From the NCBI GenBank assembly GCA_016927835.1, contig JAFGMA010000059.1, forward strand, positions 1 to 44,700: a DNA stretch of 44,700 bases, written 5' to 3'. The stretch comes from Candidatus Zhuqueibacterota bacterium. Its GTDB lineage: Bacteria > Zhuqueibacterota > Zhuqueibacteria > Thermofontimicrobiales > Sulfurfontimicrobiaceae. Each line of letters opens with the position of its first letter. The first letter of the stretch is position 1. Shown piece after piece: positions 26,316 through 35,420 of this stretch. A model generated the notes under the pieces. The model was given only the letters and a program-made list of their open reading frames with translations, searched no databases and was not told the origin of the DNA. The translations under genes and the position numbers were made by a program.

Positions 26316-26808
26316 AGCCTGTCGGGTTTGGTCATCCTACATTTTTACCGAACAACGGAAAGATTTTCTCCCTTTCTTTTGTTTTAAGGGAAGGGAACTG
26401 GGAGGCATTGACGTCAGGCAAAGACGATATTTGATTATTATTCTAACAGATGCAAGCCCTCTAATGCTTAAGATAAGAGGGGAGATTTCGAGAGTTGGTG
26501 AGTGGGGCATTTTTTTATTATGAAATTTTTTTTTTTACAAAGAAACAATCAATATGTATAGAACTGATTTACGAATAGCGATTAACGATTTTTGATTTAC
26601 GAAGTTCACAGACCAGCCTTGTGTTGAGGAATATAATTCATGAATTTCAAATACTTATAAAATCGCTAATCCGTGTTCTGAGATCAATACAATATTATGT
26701 TTCTGAATAATCAGAGCTAACGTTCTTTTCTTGACGGCTATGCCCTCTCCCAATCGGTCCTCATCTCGAGAAAGGCTCTCTCCTGACAAATTCAAATCAA
26801 CTAAGCAA
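26316..26808. other. convergent intergenic region, no supported gene
   Basis: 493 bases between the converging xylanase and receptor genes. It is low-complexity in places (a T-run at 26524-26535 and GGGA-rich stretches near 26386-26412). No gene or convincing terminator is visible. Confidence 0.45.
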
Positions 26809-29028
26809 TCAACGATAGCTCTTGCGCAATCCCAACGTAATCCGCCGACCGAAATCGGGATACCCCACCACCGTTGAATAGGCATCGTCGGTGAGATTTG
26901 CCAGCTCAAGATACAAGCGGGTGCTGTGCGTTTTGCCGAAAGACCAACCTGCGGAAAAATCCATCTCCACGAAATCCCCCAACGATACTGGCTGATTCGC
27001 ATCGGCAGCAAAGCGTGTGCTTTCAAATGCTGCGATATATTTGGCTAACAGCGTGACATCCAGGGCGCCGCGCTTGAAGAAAACACCGCCGCTTCCAATG
27101 ACTTCCGGCAATTCGGTATCGTGCACGTATTCGCCATCCATTTTGGCTTTCGACGAAATCGCGGTGACGTTGAAAAAAGCCTCCATCGCGTTGAACAAGC
27201 GCGTTGAGCGGTAATCGAATTCGATTCCCAATTGACGCTGATCCTGGTTTGCATATAATTCCAGAACCCGCCCATCCACCGCCTTCATAGTTTGTCCGGT
27301 CAAAATAATGGCGTCCTGCTGCAGGGTGAAAAATCCGACCGCGGAAATCTGCCCGATGTCATCGCGGGTGAAGCGCAGCCCGAAATCGCCTTTGATGCGC
27401 TTTTCATTCAATGGTTCTTTCAAGTCGATATCCAGCGTACCGCGCCGGGGCTGAATCTCACCGGCTGCCATATTGGCGTTTAACGTGAGCGTGCTGTGCA
27501 AGGCAACGGCAGCACCGAGACTGCCCTGGAACATAGATGGTTCCCAGGTATCGGTGATCGGTGTGACATTCCTGAAAAAGCCGGCAGTGCCATCGATATT
27601 GAAAGCACCGTATTCATCGATATAAGTCTTGATCCAGCGCAATCCGGCATCCACGCTAACCGCGCCGAAACGATGTTCATCCACGATAACAGCGGAATAG
27701 GTGGAAAGATCACAGCTTTTGCCCACATAAAATCGCTTTCCGTTCGGGGCGATCCAGCGATTGTACAACCCGCCGAACCTGAGCACATTGTCTTCAGATA
27801 GGGCGACCGATTGAATCAAATTCATCCCGAATTCATAATCGCTTTCCGACACGCGGCTGAGCTCATGTGTTTGTGGGTCTTCATCAAAATAGATCGGCTC
27901 GCGCGCCGCATAATATGTCAAAAATTCGGTACTGAGTTTATCAGTCGCCTGGTAAAACGCATTCACATTCGCCAGCGTTGCGCGATAGGGATCATATCCG
28001 GCAAGTTCGGTCAAAAACCTCGCTTGCGCGGGCGGTTCTGCCAGAGCCAGCTCTCGCTTTCCATTCAAATGAAAGATATGCGCTTTCACTTTCAATTTCG
28101 TCAATGGCTGCCATTTGATGCTGCCATAAAAATCTGCCATATTTTCTGCAGCATGTTTATTTTCCGGGCCATCGGTGTGCCGGAATCCGATTCCTGTCGC
28201 GTAAGCGAGATTCCCGATTTTGGCGCCGTGGGACAGGTGGGCGCGAACTGTGCCGAACGAGCCATATTCAATTTCCTGTGAGGTTTCGGCGCGCTCGTAC
28301 TCACGTGTGACGATGTTGATAACACCCGCCATGCCCGAGAGACCCGTCAGCAATGCGGCACTGGAGCGGATAATTTCTATTCTTTCAATCTCTTCGGATG
28401 AAAAAAAATAGGGCATTTCATGGAATTCGCGTTGCCAGGCGCCGTTGATTGCATATTCCGGATACGGATACTGCTGCCCGCGCACCGAGTAGAATTGCTT
28501 GACTTTTCGACCTCGCGTTTCAATGAACGCGCCCGGCACGAATTTCATGGCTTCAACCAGGGTTTTTGCACCCTGCCGCTCGATTTCGCGCTGACTGACC
28601 TTGCTAATCGAAAGATCGAGCCCGGGTGATTCCGTGCGGGGGGCAGCCACCACATTACGAATTCTGCTATCAGTGACCGACACCGAGTCCAGCAGCAGCA
28701 CCGTGGGCTGTAGCGGAAAATTGACCACCAGAACCGAATCCTCGATCACCTTCACCCGTTTCCGGGAAGATTTATAACCCATCACCGTAACTTTGATGGC
28801 GAGTTGTTGTTGCGGAAGATGCAACAATTCGAAATGACCGTTGGCATCACTGGTCGTTCCCATTGATTTCGCTGAAAGAACGCTGATGTTCGCTTGCGAA
28901 AGCGGCTGGAGTGTCTCTGCATCATATACCGTCCCGCGGATACCCTGTCTTTCAGCGGAGTTTCCGGATTGCGCCATTAAAATGACAAGAGGCAGGATTA
29001 TCAAAACTGCTAGCTTGGCGTTTTTCAC
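26809..29028 (-). CDS. TonB-dependent outer-membrane receptor with carboxypeptidase-regulatory-like domain
   Basis: 739 residues. A signal peptide (about 1-26) precedes a CarboxypepD_reg-like beta-sandwich (GIRGTVYDAETLQPLSQANI, near 29-48). The plug domain follows, with RQGAKTLVEAMKFVPG and IERIEIIRSSAALLTG (ending near 230), then a beta-barrel ending GRRITLGLRKSYR. It imports a ligand, here probably an oligosaccharide or metal complex, across the outer membrane using TonB energy. No SusD partner is adjacent, so it is not a classic SusCD pair. The start is GTG with GAAAGGAAA upstream. It lies on the same strand as the phosphoesterase-PHP and amidohydrolase genes, 172 bases after the former. 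Confidence 0.9.
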   Translation of the reverse strand: MKNAKLAVLIILPLVILMAQSGNSAERQGIRGTVYDAETLQPLSQANISVLSAKSMGTTSDANGHFELLHLPQQQLAIKVTVMGYKSSRKRVKVIEDSVLVVNFPLQPTVLLLDSVSVTDSRIRNVVAAPRTESPGLDLSISKVSQREIERQGAKTLVEAMKFVPGAFIETRGRKVKQFYSVRGQQYPYPEYAINGAWQREFHEMPYFFSSEEIERIEIIRSSAALLTGLSGMAGVINIVTREYERAETSQEIEYGSFGTVRAHLSHGAKIGNLAYATGIGFRHTDGPENKHAAENMADFYGSIKWQPLTKLKVKAHIFHLNGKRELALAEPPAQARFLTELAGYDPYRATLANVNAFYQATDKLSTEFLTYYAAREPIYFDEDPQTHELSRVSESDYEFGMNLIQSVALSEDNVLRFGGLYNRWIAPNGKRFYVGKSCDLSTYSAVIVDEHRFGAVSVDAGLRWIKTYIDEYGAFNIDGTAGFFRNVTPITDTWEPSMFQGSLGAAVALHSTLTLNANMAAGEIQPRRGTLDIDLKEPLNEKRIKGDFGLRFTRDDIGQISAVGFFTLQQDAIILTGQTMKAVDGRVLELYANQDQRQLGIEFDYRSTRLFNAMEAFFNVTAISSKAKMDGEYVHDTELPEVIGSGGVFFKRGALDVTLLAKYIAAFESTRFAADANQPVSLGDFVEMDFSAGWSFGKTHSTRLYLELANLTDDAYSTVVGYPDFGRRITLGLRKSYR

Positions 29029-29200
29029 TTTGTTTTTCCTTTCGATTATTTCGTGAAGTTATCGAAAATAACAGGTCAACCCTCCGAGTCCCTTCGTGTT
29101 GAATCGTAAGTAAATTCACAGTTTAGCTCCTGCTTTGTCGATCTGTGGTGAATTCGATACGCTAATTCGGAATGAAGCCAGTTCAAATTTTCAAAAAAAA

Positions 29201-30700
29201 TCAATGCGGGCGAAAGAGCACTTTTAAAAGCTCCGTCTCGGTTACACCCGCCCGCTCAAGCACTTTCAAATGCGGATAAAATTCGCCGACCTCTTTTAGA
29301 TCGTGCGAATCACTGCCGAGAGCAATTTTGACTCCCCTGGAAATGCATTCCTCGATGAATCGCGGATCCGGCTCATTCGTATGAAAATTTATCTCAGCCG
29401 CAATGCCGCTTCGGGCAAGCATTTCCGCGACGGTTCCGTAAAGATGGATCGGCGCCGCCAGTGCCATGCGGCGAAAGAAACGGAACGGGTGCGCCAACAC
29501 CTGAATCGGATGTTCCAATAATCGTTCGGTTTCTTTCAAAAAAAGCACCTCCGCCCGCTGCTGCGATGTTTTGCCTTTTGCGCAGCCTGGAATGTTATGG
29601 ATGGCGCCTAATAAAATATCCCATCCGTCGCGATCAGCGTCAGCAAGCAGCAAACTGCCATCCTCGCACAGGTCGACTTCGAATCCCAGCCCGACGTAAT
29701 CGCTTTTAAATTGGCGGATGAAGCGCTTGAATTGGGACATCCGTCCCTGGTTGAGCGTCATGCCGGCTTTTGCCATGTTCTGATCGGTTTGCCAGCGATA
29801 GCTCCAGGCGTCCTCCTGATTGAAATAAAGCTGGAACGTGTGTTCAACAATATACATTTTGCCGATACCCATTGATTCAGCGATCCGGATATCCTTTTCA
29901 GCGGTGACGGTCGTTCCGCAATAGGCATATTCGGTATGACAATGCACATCGGTCAAACCGGGCACATCCATTTGCAGCTTATGCTCGTGAATGCGAATAT
30001 CGTTTCCATCGACTTGCACGTGGCTGAATATGAATGGTGCTTCGCATGCGGCGGGTGCGGCGTAAAACATCGTATTGCCAACGCGATGCGGCGGTTGTCC
30101 ACGATGATAATGACCACTGAGCGACAAAATAACGATCGATTCATTGTAAATCGTACGCACCTGATCTGCGTTTGCAAGCATGTAAGGGTAATCACTCTCT
30201 ATGTGCGGATGTATCGGATTGTGCTGCAAGGCGATTAACGGCAAATCGGGTCGCGCAGCATGAATTTTTTTCAATTGTGCGAGTTCAGTGTGCTGTCTGG
30301 CAGCGGTATCATCGGGCGCATACGAATCGTGAAATAAAACCAAGCCATAGCCATTGATCTCGTGTAATCCGGGATGACAGCCAAAAATTCGGGCGAATCG
30401 TTCTGCGTCGCCATCGTGATTGCCGGGAAGCGCCAGGATTGGCAGACCGGAATCTTGCGCAGTATGCGCCACGCCAGCGAGATCTATCTCCGCGCCGTCG
30501 GCATCGCCATTATCGACGACATCTCCCAAAATGACCATCAAATCGAGGCGGATATTTTGATATGCCAATCTTTGGAGCGCTTTTTGAATGAGCAGCGGTC
30601 CGAGAAAGCTATTCCGTTTTCCGATTGAACCGGTGTGTGATGCTTTATCAATATAGTGCAGGTCAGAAAGAACAAGAATATCCAGTTTCCTGTGTGTCAT
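29201..30700 (-). CDS. metallophosphoesterase-PHP domain fusion protein
   Basis: 499 residues with two metal-dependent hydrolase domains. Residues 1-240 are a calcineurin-like phosphoesterase: DLHY (13-16), GDVVDNG (59-65), GNHD (93-96), QHNP (159-162) and GHYH (196-199). Residues 248-499 are a PHP domain: DVHCHTEYAY (251-260), a central GFEVDL, AHPFRF, and GSDSHD near the end. Both active sites look complete. Each domain hydrolyses phosphate esters or anhydrides, so sequential dephosphorylation or cleavage of one substrate (for example a cyclic or bis-phosphate) is possible but inferred. Cytoplasmic. The ATG follows GAGGTTACGGG. The amidohydrolase gene upstream ends 26 bases before it. Confidence 0.88.
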   Translation of the reverse strand: MTHRKLDILVLSDLHYIDKASHTGSIGKRNSFLGPLLIQKALQRLAYQNIRLDLMVILGDVVDNGDADGAEIDLAGVAHTAQDSGLPILALPGNHDGDAERFARIFGCHPGLHEINGYGLVLFHDSYAPDDTAARQHTELAQLKKIHAARPDLPLIALQHNPIHPHIESDYPYMLANADQVRTIYNESIVILSLSGHYHRGQPPHRVGNTMFYAAPAACEAPFIFSHVQVDGNDIRIHEHKLQMDVPGLTDVHCHTEYAYCGTTVTAEKDIRIAESMGIGKMYIVEHTFQLYFNQEDAWSYRWQTDQNMAKAGMTLNQGRMSQFKRFIRQFKSDYVGLGFEVDLCEDGSLLLADADRDGWDILLGAIHNIPGCAKGKTSQQRAEVLFLKETERLLEHPIQVLAHPFRFFRRMALAAPIHLYGTVAEMLARSGIAAEINFHTNEPDPRFIEECISRGVKIALGSDSHDLKEVGEFYPHLKVLERAGVTETELLKVLFRPH

Positions 30701-30726
30701 CCCGTAACCTCAGAATCGTGAAAGAA

Positions 30727-32034
30727 TTATGTTGATTTTGCCTTAAGGTTTGTATTTCCGAATGCAAAGGTATTTCGAGGATTATCATAAAATAGCCGTT
30801 TCGCGCAAATGATGGCTTCATCAAAATTGCAGACTCCGGCATTGATCCGCTCCCCAAGCACGACCGCGATATTTTCCCGCGCTAATTCGAGATGCGAGCA
30901 AATTCCGAAAAACAGGAAAACATCGCCCCCAAAAGCGAATATCTTATTATGCGGCAAAACATCCAGCCATTCGCTCATCCAGATTTGAGTTTGCCGACGC
31001 GACAGCAGATGCAGCCAGGCAAGATCAAGATACACATTTGGAAAGCTTTTGGCGAGTCCGGTAAGTTCCGCTATATGCGGGTAACTGCCATGAAAAATAA
31101 CAAATTTTGTGCGCGGAAACCGGATAATGCTGGGAATGAGCGCCGCCGGTCTGCCATCCCAGGGCTGCGGAAATTCGAGACCGCTGTGAATTTGAACGGG
31201 CAAATCGTGTTCGGCTGCAAATTCAAACGCTTTCCAATACGCGGCATCCTGAAACGCTTTCAGCCGAAGCCGGGTTTCCTCATCCAGCCATTCGCCGCCA
31301 GCTTTTTCGCGCAAAAATTGATACGAGGTTTCGATCTCATTTTGACAATGGGCGCAGAAATTGAGTGGTCTTTGGCGGGCAAGCATTCCGATTTTCAAGG
31401 CGACCGCGCCATTTGAGATTGCCTGGGTGAGCTTTTGCTCTAGCAACGCCCGGAAACTCTCAAAATCGGGCGGCAATGCCTGTCCCATGCCTGATTCGGC
31501 TTGCGCGCCGGAGTAAACATCGAGGTAATTTCCGAGATAACAGACGTTGGCAAAATGCCGGGGCTCGAAGCAGGCGGTTTCATCGGTGACACGCAGCATC
31601 ACTTCGATACCAAATTGTTGGTGCAGAATTTTATCATAAACGCCGGCGAATTGGTAATCCTGTATGCGCTCGCTGATTTCGTGCACCGAAGTGTCATTCA
31701 AATCATCGATGTCGAAAAATAGTTTGAGCAATCGGCGATATGCGCGCCCGTACACGCCTGTGCGCACAAAATCCCAGTACGGTTCGATGCCCTTCCATTT
31801 CGCCGCGACAGATGCGCCTTCCCGGACCGCAGATTGTCCGGTGTGCCAGAAATTGCACGGAAAGCCAGCGAGCCCCAGGTCCAGCCCGACATAGCTCATT
31901 AAGTGAGTGAAATCATACTTGTTTTTTAAGAATATAGATTCATACACCATGTGTTCGTGGGTATCGATGACGGGAATGGTTTTTATTTGCTCGAGCAGTT
32001 TTTCAGTGAGCATCGATTGACCTGTGTGAAGCAT
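30727..32034 (-). CDS. amidohydrolase-superfamily TIM-barrel protein
   Basis: 435 residues. IDTHEHM (23-29) gives the HxH metal motif. VALKIGM, QIHSGLEFP and FHGSYP supply further candidate metal or catalytic Lys/His residues, and FAFGGD the late Asp. The arrangement fits the amidohydrolase_2 / uronate-isomerase-like branch, which includes decarboxylases, lactonases and sugar-acid isomerases. Cytoplasmic, no signal peptide. The ATG at 32034 has GAGGGAG immediately upstream; an internal ATG seven codons later is weaker. It forms a two-gene unit with the phosphoesterase-PHP gene. The reaction cannot be assigned. Confidence 0.82.
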   Translation of the reverse strand: MLHTGQSMLTEKLLEQIKTIPVIDTHEHMVYESIFLKNKYDFTHLMSYVGLDLGLAGFPCNFWHTGQSAVREGASVAAKWKGIEPYWDFVRTGVYGRAYRRLLKLFFDIDDLNDTSVHEISERIQDYQFAGVYDKILHQQFGIEVMLRVTDETACFEPRHFANVCYLGNYLDVYSGAQAESGMGQALPPDFESFRALLEQKLTQAISNGAVALKIGMLARQRPLNFCAHCQNEIETSYQFLREKAGGEWLDEETRLRLKAFQDAAYWKAFEFAAEHDLPVQIHSGLEFPQPWDGRPAALIPSIIRFPRTKFVIFHGSYPHIAELTGLAKSFPNVYLDLAWLHLLSRRQTQIWMSEWLDVLPHNKIFAFGGDVFLFFGICSHLELARENIAVVLGERINAGVCNFDEAIICAKRLFYDNPRNTFAFGNTNLKAKST

Positions 32035-32430
32035 GTCTCCCTCGAAAAAGACAAAACATTAATGAAAATGTCACTTTTTGCTAAAGATTTAAAAATATAG
32101 ACCGAATTGAAAATTAGAACTTCAAACTGCATTACAACTTTTTTACGATTGTGCAGCATTTCAAATGATTTCCAGCGACTGACTTTTTAATACGTTTCAT
32201 GCTTATTTCCAGCACCAGCAATAATTTTGCATCGCCGTACCCTCTTGCTGTTGCATCATTTTTTAATATTCAAATTTGTTTTGAACTTCGGGCGTCATAT
32301 TTCACAGTAGTCCGATCAGGGCGCATGTTTTAAGCCAAATCAGACTCAAAATCCAAAACACCGGTTGTAATTATCGTTTGGCAAATTTTCGTCGGACTCA
32401 CTCACACATTATATTAAAGAGAGGTATCTC
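32035..32430. other. divergent intergenic region
   Basis: 396 bases between the amidohydrolase and the four-cysteine mini-protein. A TATATT at 32094-32099 on the minus strand could be a -10, but no good -35 is spaced correctly. Nothing else is supported. Confidence 0.4.
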
Positions 32431-32628
32431 ATGTCAAAATGCCCACACCTGTCGATCTGTCCCACATTTCAGAGATTTCGTATTCAAAATATTAAAAGCC
32501 CCTGGATCAAAATGTATTGCATGGGACATTCCGAATTATGCAAACGCAAGCAAATGCTCGAAATCGGCAAGGAGCCGCCGGTTACGCTGATGCCCAACGG
32601 CAATTCCTCGGGCGCGCTGATGCGATAA
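32431..32628 (+). CDS. four-cysteine mini-protein, probable metal binding
   Basis: 65 residues with Cys at 4, 10, 30 and 37 in the pattern C-x5-CP, YC-x-G, C-x-R, followed by PVTLMPNG. This pattern resembles small uncharacterised cysteine proteins of Deltaproteobacteria and FCB genomes that likely bind zinc or an iron-sulfur cluster. AGAGAGG lies about 8 bases before the ATG. It stands alone, facing the MscS gene convergently. The reading frame is supported by the ribosome binding site and the ordered cysteines. The function is unknown. Confidence 0.65.
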   Translation: MSKCPHLSICPTFQRFRIQNIKSPWIKMYCMGHSELCKRKQMLEIGKEPPVTLMPNGNSSGALMR

Positions 32629-32664
32629 TTGTCTTTCAATTGAATCGGACCAGGCTGTAAATGT

Positions 32665-33813
32665 CTATTGACGCTCCGATGGCAGCTTTTTTGAATCTGA
32701 ATTGCGCAATTCGAAATCACGGGGACGATCATCACTCAGATCAACGATGGTATAGGACAATCTATCGACGCCCTCCTGCTCGAATAGCTTGAGCAGTTTC
32801 AAATTGATATTTTCGCGAACCCGTTCATGCTCTTTCCAGACGATGGTTTTAGTGAAATAATACAGACGGATGATGCGCGAATTGCCTTCAAATTCACGAA
32901 AATTGACCATGTGAAATTCCTGGTGCACGCCCTCATCCGAAGCCAGAAGGTCCCGAATCCCTTTGAGAAGCAATTCCAGGGTATCCGCCGGAACGCCATC
33001 AACTTTGAAGTTCAATTTTACACGGCGCTTATACATGCGTGACCAATTTTTCACAATTCCATTGGCTATCATGGCATTGGGAACGATGGAGGTTGTTTTA
33101 TCGAAATTGCGAAAGGTTGTGCTGCGAAGTCCGATTTTTTCCACATCGGCGTCAATGATTTTTCCGTCGTTCAGCATGATCCAATCGCCTTCGCGGAACA
33201 GGTTATCAACGTAAATTATGCCGCACCCGAACCAATTGGCAATAATATCCTTGAATACCAGCCCCAGCGTAAGCCCCATCCCACCGAGTAAACCAAAAAA
33301 TGCCGCGGCAGACATCCCCAGAAAAATTTCGGCAGACTTGAAGATCACCAACAATACCGCTCCGATTTTGATAACTTTCTTGATGTATGGTGCGAGGATA
33401 TCATCCAACTCGGTGCGTGTGCGCCGGGAAAGCTTTTCCAGGTAGTCTGTGAAAACATCTGCGCTGCGGTAGATGAGCCAGCATATCACAATAACAAATC
33501 CAAATTGCAGCAATGGCTGGAACATGGCGTCGATACTCGACGGAATATGCGCAACAAGAACCATCCGTACCAACACAAATCCGAGGATCAGGAATAAAAA
33601 ACTCAACGGCGGATTCAGCACATCGATTAACACATCATCCAATCTGGATTCAGTGCGCGAAGCAAGTTTCTTGAAATACTTCAGCGCCCACACTGAAAAT
33701 AGCTTCCGCATGAGCAGTGTAATGATCAAAATAATGACCGCGGTCGCTAATGTTGTTCCGGGTATTGCCCAGACAACGAGATGGGTATTTAGGAAATCCA
33801 ATACGTCACGCAT
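32665..33813 (-). CDS. MscS-family mechanosensitive ion channel
   Basis: 382 residues, inner membrane. There are four hydrophobic segments in the first 180 residues. The pore-lining stretch (SAAAFFGLLGGMGLTLGLVF) has Gly/Ala packing, and the cytoplasmic beta domain follows with FREGDWIMLNDGKIIDADVEKIGLRSTTF in pieces, then the VPNAMIANGIVKN core. It opens under membrane tension to release solutes on osmotic downshift. The tail ends in a charged low-complexity segment. It converges with the mini-protein gene. No partner is needed for function, and the nearby Ktr potassium genes share an osmotic-stress theme. Confidence 0.92.
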   Translation of the reverse strand: MRDVLDFLNTHLVVWAIPGTTLATAVIILIITLLMRKLFSVWALKYFKKLASRTESRLDDVLIDVLNPPLSFLFLILGFVLVRMVLVAHIPSSIDAMFQPLLQFGFVIVICWLIYRSADVFTDYLEKLSRRTRTELDDILAPYIKKVIKIGAVLLVIFKSAEIFLGMSAAAFFGLLGGMGLTLGLVFKDIIANWFGCGIIYVDNLFREGDWIMLNDGKIIDADVEKIGLRSTTFRNFDKTTSIVPNAMIANGIVKNWSRMYKRRVKLNFKVDGVPADTLELLLKGIRDLLASDEGVHQEFHMVNFREFEGNSRIIRLYYFTKTIVWKEHERVRENINLKLLKLFEQEGVDRLSYTIVDLSDDRPRDFELRNSDSKKLPSERQ

Positions 33814-34065
33814 AGCATATTCCCGTGTTTTTAGTTAACGGTAATTTGGCTTGAGGCAATGCACTTCGTGCAACCTGTTGCGAACGTTTACGGATAAATG
33901 AACGGCTGCGCAAACTTCAAGAGACTTGAACGCCTTCCCCTGCAAAGGGTTTCCTCAAATTGAAACGAACTTTCATCACCCGCAGGCATCGGCATTTTGC
34001 TGGCGCTGCAATTACTACATTTTAAAACCGCGGGCAGCAATCTCAAAACTAATTTTCCGGCGGAG

Positions 34066-34140
34066 TAATCCCTCAGTGACTGCTTCCCAAACTCCAGTTG
34101 CATTATAAGCCATGAAATGAACCAATTATTGAGCAATTAT
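34066..34140 (+). repeat. dispersed repeat, copy 1
   Basis: It starts TAATCCCTCAGTGACTGCTT and continues CCCAAACTCCAGTT, then CATTATAAGCCATGAAATGA and ACCAATTATTGAG. The same blocks occur at 43617-43701 (inverted) and 44382-44475. This copy lacks about 15 bases in the middle that the other two have. Confidence 0.7.
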
Positions 34141-34150
34141 GATTTTCTAT

Positions 34151-34179
34151 TTGATTTTTATGAAATTTTAGATTATATT
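34151..34179 (+). promoter_or_regulatory. promoter-like site upstream of the lipoprotein-PepSY operon
   Basis: TTGATT (34151-34156), a 17-base spacer and TATATT (34174-34179), about 100 bases before the lipoprotein start. Confidence 0.5.
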
Positions 34180-34281
34180 ATTCGTTCTGATTTTGGGGCA
34201 ATCGATACGCTCATAAAACCAATTGCAAACAAACTATTTTCAAGAATTCTGCATTCATTTTGAATCAAAGGAGGAGGATTT

Positions 34282-34842
34282 ATGCTCAAACAGACATTTG
34301 TATTGCTCATGGCATTGGTATTCGTATTTTCGTGCGGAGACAACGGACAAGAAAAAGCCCAAACGCAAGAGATAGCCGAATTGACTGTTTCGGAACTCCT
34401 TGCGCAACCAGCGGATTATGTCGATAAGCCCATACGAATTGAAGGCATGGTGGTTCATGTCTGTCGTCACGGCGGTAAAAAAATGTTCATCACCAGCGGA
34501 AAATCCGGCGAGCGGATAAAAATCACGACGGGACCTGACATTTCAGCGTTCGAGCTGGCGCTGGAGGGCAAAGATGTGATTGTCGAAGGCGTCTTCAAAG
34601 AGCAGCGGATCGATGGCGCTTATCTGGACCAGAAAGAAGCGGATCTATCCGCCAGCACAAAAATTGAAGCCGGACACGAAGGACACGATCACGAAGCTGA
34701 TACCACTGATACATCCGAAAAAGAACTTGCCAAAAAGCAGATCGATGACCTGCGTAAACAACTGGAGCAATGCGAATTCGATCATCTTTCCTTTTATTCT
34801 GTCGAATGTACCAAATTCACCGAAAAGGAAGCAAATCTCTAA
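34282..34842 (+). CDS. lipoprotein with OB-fold-like domain and His-rich linker
   Basis: 186 residues. The signal peptide ends VFSC with the lipid-modified Cys at 18. A domain at about 35-130 (LAQPADYVDKPIRIEGMV, VHVCRHGGKKMFI, DVIVEGVFKEQ) looks like a small OB-fold of the kind seen in periplasmic metal-related proteins; the Cys-His-Gly-Gly-Lys-Lys motif could bind a metal. A His-rich stretch (HEGHDHEAD) and a short coiled coil with late cysteines follow. Very strong ribosome binding site (AAAGGAGGAGG). The downstream PepSY-type gene starts about 20 bases later, so the two form an operon, perhaps in metal or redox handling. The specific function is inferred only. Confidence 0.72.
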   Translation: MLKQTFVLLMALVFVFSCGDNGQEKAQTQEIAELTVSELLAQPADYVDKPIRIEGMVVHVCRHGGKKMFITSGKSGERIKITTGPDISAFELALEGKDVIVEGVFKEQRIDGAYLDQKEADLSASTKIEAGHEGHDHEADTTDTSEKELAKKQIDDLRKQLEQCEFDHLSFYSVECTKFTEKEANL

Positions 34843-34862
34843 GTCGGGAACCGGAGGATGTG

Positions 34863-35420
34863 TTGGACTTTAACTGGCGAAAGTGGAACCGTATTTTTCA
34901 CCGTGATCTGGGATACCTGTTTTTCGGTATGACGGTCATTTATGCAATCTCGGGAATTGCATTGAACCATCAAAAGGATTGGAATCCGAATTATGTCGTA
35001 AGCTATGAACAAATCAAATGGGATTCCCCACTGCCGCAGCAGGATATCCAGCTCGAATCCGTGTTGGGATTGCTCGAAAAATATGGTGAAAAAGACAATT
35101 ATAAAAAATACTATTTCCCCGATAGTGAGCGCTTGAAAATATTCATCAAAAGCGGAAGTGTGGAGATCAATCTGAATACGGGAGAGGGATTCATTGAAAA
35201 GCTGAAGCGACGCCCGCTGCTGTTTGAGATGAATTTTTTGCATTACAATCCCGGCAAGCTTTGGATGTATTTTTCCGATATTTTTGCTATCGGATTGATC
35301 ATTGTCTCCGTCACCGGATTGCTGATCCTGAAAGGGAAGCATGGCATTACGCGCCGCGGCGGCTGGCTCACGACGATTGGCATTTTGCTGCCAATTATTT
35401 TTCTGCTGGCTTATTTGTAA
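34863..35420 (+). CDS. PepSY-associated membrane protein
   Basis: About 185 residues. The first hydrophobic helix (LGYLFFGMTVIYAISGIALN) begins near residue 15 and is followed by a soluble domain. A helical pair ends the protein (MYFSDIFAIGLIIVSVTGLL and TTIGILLPIIFLLAYL). The ISGIALNH motif is typical of PepSY-associated TM proteins, found with ferric reductases and copper or redox systems. GGAGG at 34853-34857 points to a TTG start at 34863 (5-base spacing) or GTG at 34860. The ATG at 34858 is out of frame, and an upstream in-frame ATG at 34770 would overlap the lipoprotein gene. The non-ATG start is inferred. Confidence 0.72.
   Translation: MDFNWRKWNRIFHRDLGYLFFGMTVIYAISGIALNHQKDWNPNYVVSYEQIKWDSPLPQQDIQLESVLGLLEKYGEKDNYKKYYFPDSERLKIFIKSGSVEINLNTGEGFIEKLKRRPLLFEMNFLHYNPGKLWMYFSDIFAIGLIIVSVTGLLILKGKHGITRRGGWLTTIGILLPIIFLLAYL

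Larger units (their letters stand above)
33814..34281. other. divergent intergenic region with repeat and promoter
   Basis: 468 bases. It contains the first copy of the ~85-bp dispersed repeat (34066-34140) and a promoter-like site (34151-34179). Short reading frames through the repeat are not coding. Confidence 0.55.

Noticed and set aside
33888..34136. 82-residue minus-strand frame reading through the dispersed repeat
   Set aside because: The frame is created by the repeat sequence, which also occurs in non-coding context at two other places.
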